This document shows, in pieces, positions 43,204 through 51,137 of a stretch of DNA of 64,000 bases; position 1 is the first letter of the stretch; every line of letters begins with the position of its first letter. Source of the DNA: Aliarcobacter sp. (lineage in GTDB: Bacteria > Campylobacterota > Campylobacteria > Campylobacterales > Arcobacteraceae); contig JAQVBE010000003.1 in the NCBI GenBank assembly GCA_028690445.1, positions 74,909 through 138,908 of the forward strand, in the 5' to 3' direction. The position numbers and the translations under genes are program-made. Under the pieces are notes generated by a model that was not told the DNA's origin, did no database searches, and saw only the letters and a list, made by a program, of their open reading frames with translations.

Positions 43204-43976
43204 ATATTATTATCTTTTTGGATTTTGTCTAAATCTTCTTTATTAAAAAATGTAGATAATTGGATATTACTAAAAGCAGCTTTCATAGATACAAATATTT
43301 GTGGATTTTCAATTTCTAATTTTGCAAGTAATTCTTTTGTAGCTGCTCTTGCGTGTGGCATTTTTACATCAAATCTAAGTCCAGGACAAGCTTCATCACC
43401 AATTACATTTATTTCATTTGTATCAGCAAATGCTCGTAATTGTCTTTCTCTACAAAATATTAATGGTCGGATAACTTCTAAACTATTTTCAGCTGTGTAT
43501 TTAGGAGGCATTGAACGCATTGTTCCATTATAAAAAAAATTCATAAAGAATGACTCCATTGCATCATCTAAATGATGTCCAAGGGCAACTTTATTGTATC
43601 CTTGTTCTTGTGCTGTTGAATATAAATATCCTCTTCTCATTCTTGAAAAAAATGAACAAAAAGATGAGTTTTTTCTAATTTTTTCCCCTGCAAGTTCAAA
43701 AATTTGTGTATCAATAATTTCATGGTCTATTCCATGTTCTTTGCAATGATTACTTAAAAACTGAACCTGTTCACCCATTCCATAAGTTACAGTTACTGCT
43801 TTAAATTCGAAATTATATGGGGCTACTTTTTTTATTCTATTTAAGGTATGAATTAGTGTTAATGAGTCTTTTCCACCTGAAAATCCTACTAATATTCTAT
43901 CGCCCTCTTTTATTAATCCATATTCTGCATTAGTTTTTCCAACTATTGTAGATATTTTTTTACTTAATTCAACCAA
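43200..43976 (-). CDS. TtcA-like PP-loop ATPase with altered cysteine motifs
   Basis: A 258-residue protein with the N-type ATP pyrophosphatase loop FSGGKDSLTL near residue 31, like TtcA, which thiolates C32 of tRNA using a [4Fe-4S] cluster held by a CxxC and a later Cys. Here the first motif reads FCSFFSRMRRG near residue 107: the second cysteine of CxxC is Phe. The later cysteine motif is ACPGLRF with one Cys. Only one cysteine per motif is left, so cluster binding and chemistry must differ, or the enzyme modifies something other than tRNA C32. The NFFYNGTMRSMPPKY block matches the family. Confidence 0.85.
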   Translation of the reverse strand: MVELSKKISTIVGKTNAEYGLIKEGDRILVGFSGGKDSLTLIHTLNRIKKVAPYNFEFKAVTVTYGMGEQVQFLSNHCKEHGIDHEIIDTQIFELAGEKIRKNSSFCSFFSRMRRGYLYSTAQEQGYNKVALGHHLDDAMESFFMNFFYNGTMRSMPPKYTAENSLEVIRPLIFCRERQLRAFADTNEINVIGDEACPGLRFDVKMPHARAATKELLAKLEIENPQIFVSMKAAFSNIQLSTFFNKEDLDKIQKDNNI

Positions 43977-44127
43977 TATATTATTCCTATAAATTTTTTT
44001 GAGATTATAGCAAAAAAGTTCTCAAAAGCTTTTTTAATGTATAGTAAGAATATATAAATAATATTTTTACCCTATTTTTAGATAAATCATATATAATTTC
44101 ATAAATAATAATACATAAAGACTCAAA

Positions 44128-44331
44128 ATGACCCTAGAAGAAGAAAAAGAGCTAAGACAAAAAATTACTGACACTATTTTACCACTTGCCATGAATATGA
44201 CCGAAGACAAAATCAGAACAATCATTTTAGCTGTTGAAAAAGACAATAAAGATCTTCAAGAAGGTTTTGGTGCAATGCTTTTTGAGCAAATAATGGTTCA
44301 AAAAAGTAATATATTAAGAAGAAATATTTAA
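44128..44331 (+). CDS. Hypothetical small helical protein
   Basis: A 67-residue soluble, mostly helical and charged protein (MTLEEEKELRQKITDTILPL to SNILRRNI). No family recognised. It precedes moeA by 31 bases and may be cotranscribed. The reading frame is compositionally coherent with a plausible upstream -10-like TATATAAT region; no independent evidence. Confidence 0.55.
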   Translation: MTLEEEKELRQKITDTILPLAMNMTEDKIRTIILAVEKDNKDLQEGFGAMLFEQIMVQKSNILRRNI

Positions 44332-44362
44332 CAACTATAATAAAAAAAGAAAGGTACTTATA

Positions 44363-45583
44363 ATGAGAAACTTTATAAGTTATGATGAATCAATTAATAT
44401 ATTAAATAATTTAAATATATCAAAAATAACTACTGAAAAACTTTTTATTACAAATGCTATTGGAAAAGTAATAGCAAATGATGTAATAGCGAATCATAAT
44501 AATCCAGAATTTTTAACATCTGCAATGGATGGTTATGCAATAAAATTTGAAGACATAAAAAATGAAAATATAAAAATAATTGCAAAAAATCCTGCTGGAA
44601 CTGTTGTAGAAATGCAAGTTGAAACAAATACTTGTATTAAAACTTTTACAGGTTCATTAATGCCCAAGGGAAGTGATACTTTAGTTCCTATTGAAAATGT
44701 TGAAGTTACACTTGATAAAATCAAAATTATCAAAGAAGTACCTTTTGGATTTGCAGTTAGAAATATTGGTGAAGATTATAAAAAAGATGAAGTTCTAATC
44801 AAAAAAGGAACAGTAATTGGATTTGCAGAAATTGGAGTATTGGCTTCACTTAATATTTCACAAATTGAAGTAATTATTAATCCAACAATTGCAATTGCAA
44901 GTACAGGAAGTGAAATTTTAGATTTGGGTGAAACTCAAACAAATGATTCACAAATTAGAAGTTCAAATCATCTAACATTAGAAACTTTATTTAAAAGTAA
45001 TGGAGCAAATACTATTCAAATGGGAGTTGTAAAAGATGATATCGATTCAATTACAAGGTTAATTGAAACTGCTTTATTAACATCTGATATTGTTGTTACA
45101 ACAGGTGGTGTTTCTGTTGGAGATTATGATTTTGTTCAAGATGTTATAAAAGATAAATTAAAAGCAGAAGTTTTATTTCATGGGGTTAATTTAAAACCAG
45201 GAATGCATATTTTATTAGCAGTAAAAGATAATAAGATAATTGTTGCACTTCCTGGTTTTGCGTATTCTTCGACGGTTTGTGCAATGCTTTATGTTTTACC
45301 TTTGATTTATAAATTTAGAAATTCTAATGAAAGACTTCCTATTGTAAAAGCTAAAATCAATCAAGATTTTTCTAGGTTTCAAGCAAAAACAATTTTTACA
45401 GCTTGTAATGTTGAGTATAAAAATGGGGAATATCAAATAAATTTTGATGGAAAAAAAAGTGGAACCAGTGCAATATTGACAAATATGCTTGAAAGTCCTG
45501 CTTTATTAATACAAAAAGAAAATAGTGAAAATATTAAAGCAGGAGATTTAGTAGATATTTTACTATTAAACAATCTAAAATAA
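44363..45583 (+). CDS. moeA: Molybdopterin molybdenumtransferase MoeA
   Basis: MoeA inserts molybdenum into adenylylated molybdopterin to make molybdenum cofactor. The 406-residue protein has DGYAIKFED (residues 52-60), the molybdopterin-binding SMxTGSE-like ASTGSEILDLG, and the MPT-binding TTGGVSVGDYDFVQD near residue 249. The conserved PGNPVS loop is replaced by PGFAYSS here, an odd substitution in a ligand loop. The following DMT transporter starts directly after the stop codon. Confidence 0.94.
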   Translation: MRNFISYDESINILNNLNISKITTEKLFITNAIGKVIANDVIANHNNPEFLTSAMDGYAIKFEDIKNENIKIIAKNPAGTVVEMQVETNTCIKTFTGSLMPKGSDTLVPIENVEVTLDKIKIIKEVPFGFAVRNIGEDYKKDEVLIKKGTVIGFAEIGVLASLNISQIEVIINPTIAIASTGSEILDLGETQTNDSQIRSSNHLTLETLFKSNGANTIQMGVVKDDIDSITRLIETALLTSDIVVTTGGVSVGDYDFVQDVIKDKLKAEVLFHGVNLKPGMHILLAVKDNKIIVALPGFAYSSTVCAMLYVLPLIYKFRNSNERLPIVKAKINQDFSRFQAKTIFTACNVEYKNGEYQINFDGKKSGTSAILTNMLESPALLIQKENSENIKAGDLVDILLLNNLK

Positions 45584-46474
45584 ATGAATAAAAACCTATT
45601 TTATATTCTTATGGTTTTTGCCATGATATTTTGGGGTGCTTCTTGGATTAGTACCAAAGTGCTTACAAATTATATAAATGAATATGAATTAGTTTTTTTA
45701 CGAATGGGGATTTGTTTTATTACGATGTTCCCAATAATTTATTTTTATAAACTTTCTTTTAAACTAGATATTAAATCTTTTTTCTTAATTTTAATAGCCT
45801 CACTTGTTTTAACATCTTACAGTATTTCAATGTTTATAGGTTTGAAACATGGTAGTGGTGGATTTGGTGGAGCTTTAGTTACAACTTTAATTCCCATAAA
45901 TACTTTTATTTTAGTCGCTATTTTAAATAAAAAAACTATTAGTTTAAAACACTCTTTTGCTTTAATTCTTGGAGCTTTTGGGGTTTTAAATATGCTTAAT
46001 ATTTGGAATTTTGATTTAAGTGAGATATTTTCAAAAGATACTTTATATTTTTTATTAGCTTCTATTTTATGGCCTATTTTAACAATTATCACGGCAAAAG
46101 CCACAAAAATAAATGCTTTCATTTTTACTTTTTACACTTATATAATTTCATGTTTTGTTCTTTTTGTATTTTTTATAGATACAAGTATATTTGAAAAAGT
46201 TGCAAATCTTAATTTTATTTTTTGGTTTAATCTGTTTGTAATTACAATTTTAAGTACAACATTTGCAACTTCTATTTATTTTATAGGAGCTTCAAAACTA
46301 GGAGCGAAAGAGGTTTCATCTTTTATTTTTTTAGTTCCTGCAACGGCACTTATAATTGGAGCAATATTTTTAGATGAAAAAATTACTTCTAATACTATAA
46401 TTGGAACAATTTTTACGATAATTGCTATTTATATTTTAAATAACTTAAATTTATTTAAGTTATTTAAAAAGTAA
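45584..46474 (+). CDS. EamA/DMT-superfamily transporter
   Basis: A 296-residue inner-membrane protein with ten predicted helices in two EamA repeats. The MFWGASWISTKVL start and the second half MILGAFGVLNM/FLDEKITSNTIIGTIFTIIA are typical of drug/metabolite exporters. The substrate cannot be told. It begins at the base after the moeA stop codon, so the two are cotranscribed. A long hairpin lies within the last codons. Confidence 0.9.
   Translation: MNKNLFYILMVFAMIFWGASWISTKVLTNYINEYELVFLRMGICFITMFPIIYFYKLSFKLDIKSFFLILIASLVLTSYSISMFIGLKHGSGGFGGALVTTLIPINTFILVAILNKKTISLKHSFALILGAFGVLNMLNIWNFDLSEIFSKDTLYFLLASILWPILTIITAKATKINAFIFTFYTYIISCFVLFVFFIDTSIFEKVANLNFIFWFNLFVITILSTTFATSIYFIGASKLGAKEVSSFIFLVPATALIIGAIFLDEKITSNTIIGTIFTIIAIYILNNLNLFKLFKK
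46438..46465. terminator. Hairpin between the DMT transporter and the convergent permease gene
   Basis: Perfect arms 46438-46450 and 46453-46465 within the last codons of the transporter gene. No strong T tract on the plus strand; the minus strand has a T-rich flank, so it may serve the minus-strand operon. Confidence 0.5.
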
Positions 46475-46478
46475 GAAT

Positions 46479-47519
46479 TTATTTAATAGTTTTTCTTTCT
46501 AAATAAGATTTCACTAAATTATATGAAATTAAAATAAGTACCAATAAACTAGAAATTTGTGTATAAATTGAACTCTCTTCCGAATATATACTAAACTTCA
46601 AAATATTTAATTCAGAAAAAAATATATCATATAAGAATCCAAATAAAAATGATAATATGGCTATTGTTAAAAGATAGATTATCAGAGAAGTTTTTCCTAA
46701 AAGTTTATAAACAACACTCATAGTAACAGTACTTGTTGCAGGTCCTGCTGTTAAAAAAATAAATACAGCACCACCACTCATTCCACTTAACATAAAAGCA
46801 GCAGCCAACGGCAATGAAGCTGTTGCACAAACATATAAAGGCATTGAAAATAAAATAATTATAATATATGTTAAAAACTGATTCTCAAATAATAAAGAAC
46901 TATATTCTTTTGGTACAAAAGTAGTAAAAATAGCGCCTAAAACAAGTCCAATAAACAAAGGATTTACCATGTCTTTGGCTAGGGTTATATAAGCATAACT
47001 AAAAACTGCTTTTATTGAAAAGGATTTTTTTTCTTCTTTTGAAGAACTGCAAGAACAGTGGGAATTGCAAGATGATTCTTCTTTTATCTCTAGTATTTTT
47101 TTATCATCTTTTTCTATAAAATTTTGAATTAAACCAACAACAATTGCAATTATTATAGAAGAGATTACTCTAAAAATTGTAAAAATTAATCCAAAAAAAG
47201 AAAAAGTTGCTAATATTGAATCAACACCCGTTATTGGAGTTGAAATCAAAAAACTCTGAACAGAGCCTTTACTTGCACCCTCTTTTCGTAAACTTTGAGC
47301 CAAAGGAATAACAGAACATGAACAAATAGGAAGAGGAATTCCAAAAAGAGTAGCTTTAATTACTGAACCAATTGAACTTTTTCCTAAATGTTTTGAGATA
47401 AAATCATCAGGGACAATCTGCTTTAAAATTCCTGCTAATAACAATCCAATCAATAAATATATAGACATTGCATCTAAAAGTAACAAAAAATTATTTGCTA
47501 AAAGTTCAAATTTTTCCAT
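46479..47519 (-). CDS. SO_0444/DUF318-like permease (probable metal efflux)
   Basis: A 346-residue membrane protein (about eight helices) of the ArsP/DUF318-related permease family, SO_0444 subgroup, which is annotated as Cu/Zn efflux. It has the motif GIPLPICSCSVIPLAQSL near residue 59 with the CSC pair in a helix, STPITGVDS, and MPLYVCATASLPLAAA in the second half. A Cys/His-rich cytosolic loop (SSCNSHCSCSSS near 147-158) looks like a metal-binding loop. It starts directly on the rmuC stop (TAAATG), third gene of an M48-RmuC-permease operon. Confidence 0.88.
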   Translation of the reverse strand: MEKFELLANNFLLLLDAMSIYLLIGLLLAGILKQIVPDDFISKHLGKSSIGSVIKATLFGIPLPICSCSVIPLAQSLRKEGASKGSVQSFLISTPITGVDSILATFSFFGLIFTIFRVISSIIIAIVVGLIQNFIEKDDKKILEIKEESSCNSHCSCSSSKEEKKSFSIKAVFSYAYITLAKDMVNPLFIGLVLGAIFTTFVPKEYSSLLFENQFLTYIIIILFSMPLYVCATASLPLAAAFMLSGMSGGAVFIFLTAGPATSTVTMSVVYKLLGKTSLIIYLLTIAILSFLFGFLYDIFFSELNILKFSIYSEESSIYTQISSLLVLILISYNLVKSYLERKTIK

Positions 47520-48971
47520 TTATTCCTCAATTAAAGTTTTTGTAGTAATTATTTTTTTTGGTTTAACACCCAAATCTAAAAATTCTTCTGCTCTTTTTAT
47601 TAAGTTTGCATTTCCAGTACTTAATTTATTCATAGCACTATCGTAAGATTTTTGAGTTCTACCTAAATGTGTTCCTATATCTTCAATATCAGCTACAAAA
47701 CCAGCGAATTTGTCATATAAATCAGCTGCTTTTTTAGAGATTAGTTGTGCATTTTCATTTTGATGTTCATTTCTCCAAATATTTTCTATTGTTCTTAATG
47801 TCACATATAAAGTTGATGGCGAAACTAACATGATATTGTGTTCAAAAGCCATTTTGAAAAGTGTATCATCATTTGAAGTAGCCAATATAAAAGCTCCTTC
47901 AATTGGAATAAATAATAAAACAAAATCAAGTGTACTAACTCCCTCTAAAGCTTCATATTTTTTAGAACTTAAACCTTTTATATGAGAACTTACTGATTTT
48001 ATTAAGTCCTTACAAGCACTTTCTTTATGTTGTTTATCTTCTGTTTTACAATAAGCTAAATAAGCATTTAAAGATACTTTTGAATCAATAATAATATCTT
48101 TTTTAGATGGTAAATGCACAATCACATCAGGTTTTAGTCGTCTTCCATCTTCATCATTAAATGAACCTTGTACTGTGTACTCTTTCCCTTCTCTTAAGCC
48201 TGTTTGCTCTAGAATTGAAGATAAAATCATTTCTCCCCAATCACCTTGAGTTTTATTTTGACCTTTTAGTGCTTTTGTTAAATTTATAGCATCTGTTGAT
48301 ATTTGATTATTTAAATCTTTTAAATTTTTGATTTCAGTTAATAAAGTTGTTCTTTGTATTGTCTCTTCGTTATAAATTTCATTTACTCTTTTTCCAAATA
48401 AATCAAGTTGGTCTTTAAACGAAGTTAAAACTTGAGTTAAATTTACATTTGATTTCTTTTGATTTTCATCAAAAAGTTTATTTGCAAGATTTTCAAATTC
48501 TATTTTCATTTGTTGTCTGGATTCTTCTAAAAGAGTAATCTTTTCATTAAAATTTAACTCTTTTATTTGAAATTCTCTTAAAAGTTGTTGTTCTTTATTC
48601 TCTGAAAGTTTTGAAAGATTTGATAATTTTAACTCATAAGTATTAACAGTATTATCCATAATTTGAGCAGAATGTCTTTCCATTAATTTTAATTTATCTT
48701 CAAAATTTTCTTTTATTAATTTTTTTTCTTCTTCCAGCTTTCTATTTGTTGTATTAAGATTATTAATTTGTCCTTCATATGAACTATGATTGAACTCTAT
48801 TCTTTCATTTAGAGCTCTTAATTTTAATAAAGCTTCATCTTGTAAACTTTGTAATTGATTTTCATATTTTTGTCTTGAAAAATGTAAAACAATTAATAAA
48901 CCTGATAAAATAGCTATTAAAGCAATAACTAAAATCAAATAATTAACTTCAATAACTCCATCACTCAACAT
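47520..48971 (-). CDS. rmuC: DNA recombination protein RmuC
   Basis: A 483-residue protein with one N-terminal membrane helix (about 8-28), a long coiled coil (about 30-200) and the RmuC nuclease-like domain (about 235-440; NKTQGDWGEMILSSILEQTG, DEDGRRLKPDVIVHLPS, IIDSKVSLNAYLAY). The catalytic-like DxxDSK pattern fits restriction endonuclease-like folds. RmuC limits inversions between short inverted repeats and has been linked to defence. Overlaps the end of the M48 gene by 11 bases. Confidence 0.95.
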   Translation of the reverse strand: MLSDGVIEVNYLILVIALIAILSGLLIVLHFSRQKYENQLQSLQDEALLKLRALNERIEFNHSSYEGQINNLNTTNRKLEEEKKLIKENFEDKLKLMERHSAQIMDNTVNTYELKLSNLSKLSENKEQQLLREFQIKELNFNEKITLLEESRQQMKIEFENLANKLFDENQKKSNVNLTQVLTSFKDQLDLFGKRVNEIYNEETIQRTTLLTEIKNLKDLNNQISTDAINLTKALKGQNKTQGDWGEMILSSILEQTGLREGKEYTVQGSFNDEDGRRLKPDVIVHLPSKKDIIIDSKVSLNAYLAYCKTEDKQHKESACKDLIKSVSSHIKGLSSKKYEALEGVSTLDFVLLFIPIEGAFILATSNDDTLFKMAFEHNIMLVSPSTLYVTLRTIENIWRNEHQNENAQLISKKAADLYDKFAGFVADIEDIGTHLGRTQKSYDSAMNKLSTGNANLIKRAEEFLDLGVKPKKIITTKTLIEE

Positions 48972-50208
48972 CTGATTTTACTTTCAAAATAGTCTCAAAA
49001 TTCATTGTATGAACATCATATCCCAACTCTTTAAATCGTTCAACTAAAGGAGGATGTGAATAATAAAAGAAAATATACATAGGATGAGATAAAGGAAATG
49101 ATTTATTTTCATTCGCAAGTTTTAATAAGGCACTAACTAAATCTTCTTTTGTTGATAAATTTGAACCAAATTCATCAGCTGCATATTCGTTATGTCTAGA
49201 AATCATAGAGATTAATGGCATTAAAAAAAATGATAAAATTGGTGAAAATATCATAAATACAGCAATAATTGCATAAGGTTCATTGTTTAATCCTAATCCT
49301 AAAAATAACTCATCAGGTAAATTTCCAAAAATAGCAAAAAATATAAACATTACAACACCCATAATTCCAATGTTTTTTATAATATCACCATTTTTAAAGT
49401 GCCCTAATTCGTGTCCTAAAACAGCTAAAAGTTCATTGTGTGATAATTTTTCAACTAAAGTATCAAATAAAACCACTCTTTTAGTAGCACCTAAACCACC
49501 AAAATAAGCATTTAATCTGTTATCTCTTTTACTAGCATCCACTGAAAAAACTCCACTACTTTTAAAACCAACTTCATTCAAAAGATTTTCAATTTTTGCT
49601 TCTAACTCTTTATCTTTTAATTTTTCAAATTTATCAAACATTTTATCTCTAATTACTGGATATAGCATATTTATCAAAATAATTACTGTAAAAATAAACA
49701 CAAATCCCCAAATCCACCAAGTAGAAAAACTACTAATTATAAATGAAATAGCAGCAATTACAGCAGATCCAAAAACTAAAAATAAAATCCCAGTTTTAAT
49801 AGTATCTTTTATAAAAAGTGCTGGTGTCATATTTGAAAAACCATATTTTTTATTTAATTTAAAAGTTGAATAAAGCTCAAATGGCAAAGTCAAAAACCAA
49901 TTTATAATAATAAATAAATCAACAAAAACAACAGCTTTTATCCAAAAAGAATCTATTTGAACTAATGAATCTAAATAAGATAACCCAAAACCAATCCATA
50001 AAATAAATAAAATAAAATCATAAAATGATGAACCAATAGCAAGTTTTTCTTTTTCTATTGCATAATCCGCAGCTTCAAGATATTTTGAAGAATCTAAAAT
50101 AATAGGTTTTAAAATTTTTGCATCTTTTATGTAACCTATTTGCATAAAAGAAGTGTAAGTATTGAAAATAAAATATAGACAAAAAGCTATAATGAAAATT
50201 TCTAGCAA
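48961..50208 (-). CDS. M48-family membrane zinc metallopeptidase (Ste24-like)
   Basis: A 415-residue protein with at least seven membrane helices and the zinc motif HELGH at residues 266-270 (LAVLGHELGHFKNGD); the third ligand is the Glu in NEYAADEFG. Other family segments are NAYFGGLGATKRVVLFDTL and YSHPPLVERFKELG. It resembles CAAX prenyl protease 1/Ste24-like proteases and HtpX relatives that degrade membrane proteins. First gene of the operon with rmuC and the permease. Confidence 0.93.
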   Translation of the reverse strand: MLEIFIIAFCLYFIFNTYTSFMQIGYIKDAKILKPIILDSSKYLEAADYAIEKEKLAIGSSFYDFILFILWIGFGLSYLDSLVQIDSFWIKAVVFVDLFIIINWFLTLPFELYSTFKLNKKYGFSNMTPALFIKDTIKTGILFLVFGSAVIAAISFIISSFSTWWIWGFVFIFTVIILINMLYPVIRDKMFDKFEKLKDKELEAKIENLLNEVGFKSSGVFSVDASKRDNRLNAYFGGLGATKRVVLFDTLVEKLSHNELLAVLGHELGHFKNGDIIKNIGIMGVVMFIFFAIFGNLPDELFLGLGLNNEPYAIIAVFMIFSPILSFFLMPLISMISRHNEYAADEFGSNLSTKEDLVSALLKLANENKSFPLSHPMYIFFYYSHPPLVERFKELGYDVHTMNFETILKVKSDVE

Positions 50209-50292
50209 AGTAATAATCCTTTTTTATTGATATTTTTTATCAATATGATACTACTTTAATGCTTGAAAATATGTAAAATTCCTTTTTATAAA

Positions 50293-50757
50293 TTAAAGTG
50301 ATTTTATAAAAGAACTAAGAGTTTCAACAGTTTTTTCATCTTCACTAATATAAATTAATTCATAATTTTCTTCAAATGATTCTTTTGTCCAGTTTGTACT
50401 TCCAAATATAGCAACTTTAGAGTCTATTAAAGCAACTTTTAAATGCATTTTGTCTTTTACTAAAACTACTTTTATATTATTCTTTTTTAAATATTCAGAA
50501 ATTTCAGAATCCTCTTTTACTTTTTTAGCATCAAGAAAAACAGTGATTTTTACATCATTTTTTGAAGCATCAACTAAATCTTTCGCAAATTTTTTATATG
50601 AAAAATTGTACATTGCTATTAATATTTCAGATTTTGCATTTGTGATTGATTCACTTATTTTATCTTTTATTTGTTCACCTTGTTTTGGAAGAATATAAAC
50701 TTCATTTGAGTATAAATTTAAAACTAAAAAAAGAGCGACTAAAACTATTTTAAACAT
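50293..50757 (-). CDS. Secreted phospholipase D-like nuclease
   Basis: A 154-residue protein with an N-terminal signal peptide (residues 1-17) and one HxKxxxxD motif, HLKVALIDSK near residue 104, followed by GSTNWTKESFEENYEL. Single-HKD proteins such as Nuc act as dimers and hydrolyse phosphodiesters in DNA. Location is periplasmic or extracellular. It is encoded 8 bases after YbgC, third in a chemoreceptor-ybgC-nuclease series. Confidence 0.88.
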   Translation of the reverse strand: MFKIVLVALFLVLNLYSNEVYILPKQGEQIKDKISESITNAKSEILIAMYNFSYKKFAKDLVDASKNDVKITVFLDAKKVKEDSEISEYLKKNNIKVVLVKDKMHLKVALIDSKVAIFGSTNWTKESFEENYELIYISEDEKTVETLSSFIKSL

Positions 50758-50765
50758 AATTTTTC

Positions 50766-51137
50766 CTATTTGAATATTTCAAAAAACTCTAAAGGGATTT
50801 TTGAAGGTTTGAAATCTTTTAAAAATGCTAATTTAAATGTACCTTTAAATAAAAGCTCATCATTTCTAAAAACCTCTTGATACATTACAATAGAAGCTAA
50901 TTTTTTCTCAATTAGTTTTGTTTTTACTTCTAAAATATCGCCAAAAACAGCTGATTTTATATAATCAGCTTGAACACTTTTTACTACAAAAAACTCATTT
51001 CCATTATGAGGAGACAAACCTTTTTCAAAAAAAAGTTCGCTTCTTGCTCTTTCACAAAATTTTAAATAATTAGCATAATAAACAACTCCACCGCAATCGG
51101 TGTCTTCATAATAAATTCTAAATTTAATTCCTGTCAC
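50766..51137 (-). CDS. ybgC: YbgC-family acyl-CoA thioesterase
   Basis: A 123-residue hot-dog-fold thioesterase with the Asp-containing signature [20 protein letters not shown] (residues 7-26), which holds the catalytic Asp. YbgC is commonly linked to the Tol-Pal locus; here it instead follows a chemoreceptor gene with a 14-base overlap. Substrate is likely a short or medium acyl-CoA or acyl-ACP. Confidence 0.93.
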   Translation of the reverse strand: MTGIKFRIYYEDTDCGGVVYYANYLKFCERARSELFFEKGLSPHNGNEFFVVKSVQADYIKSAVFGDILEVKTKLIEKKLASIVMYQEVFRNDELLFKGTFKLAFLKDFKPSKIPLEFFEIFK

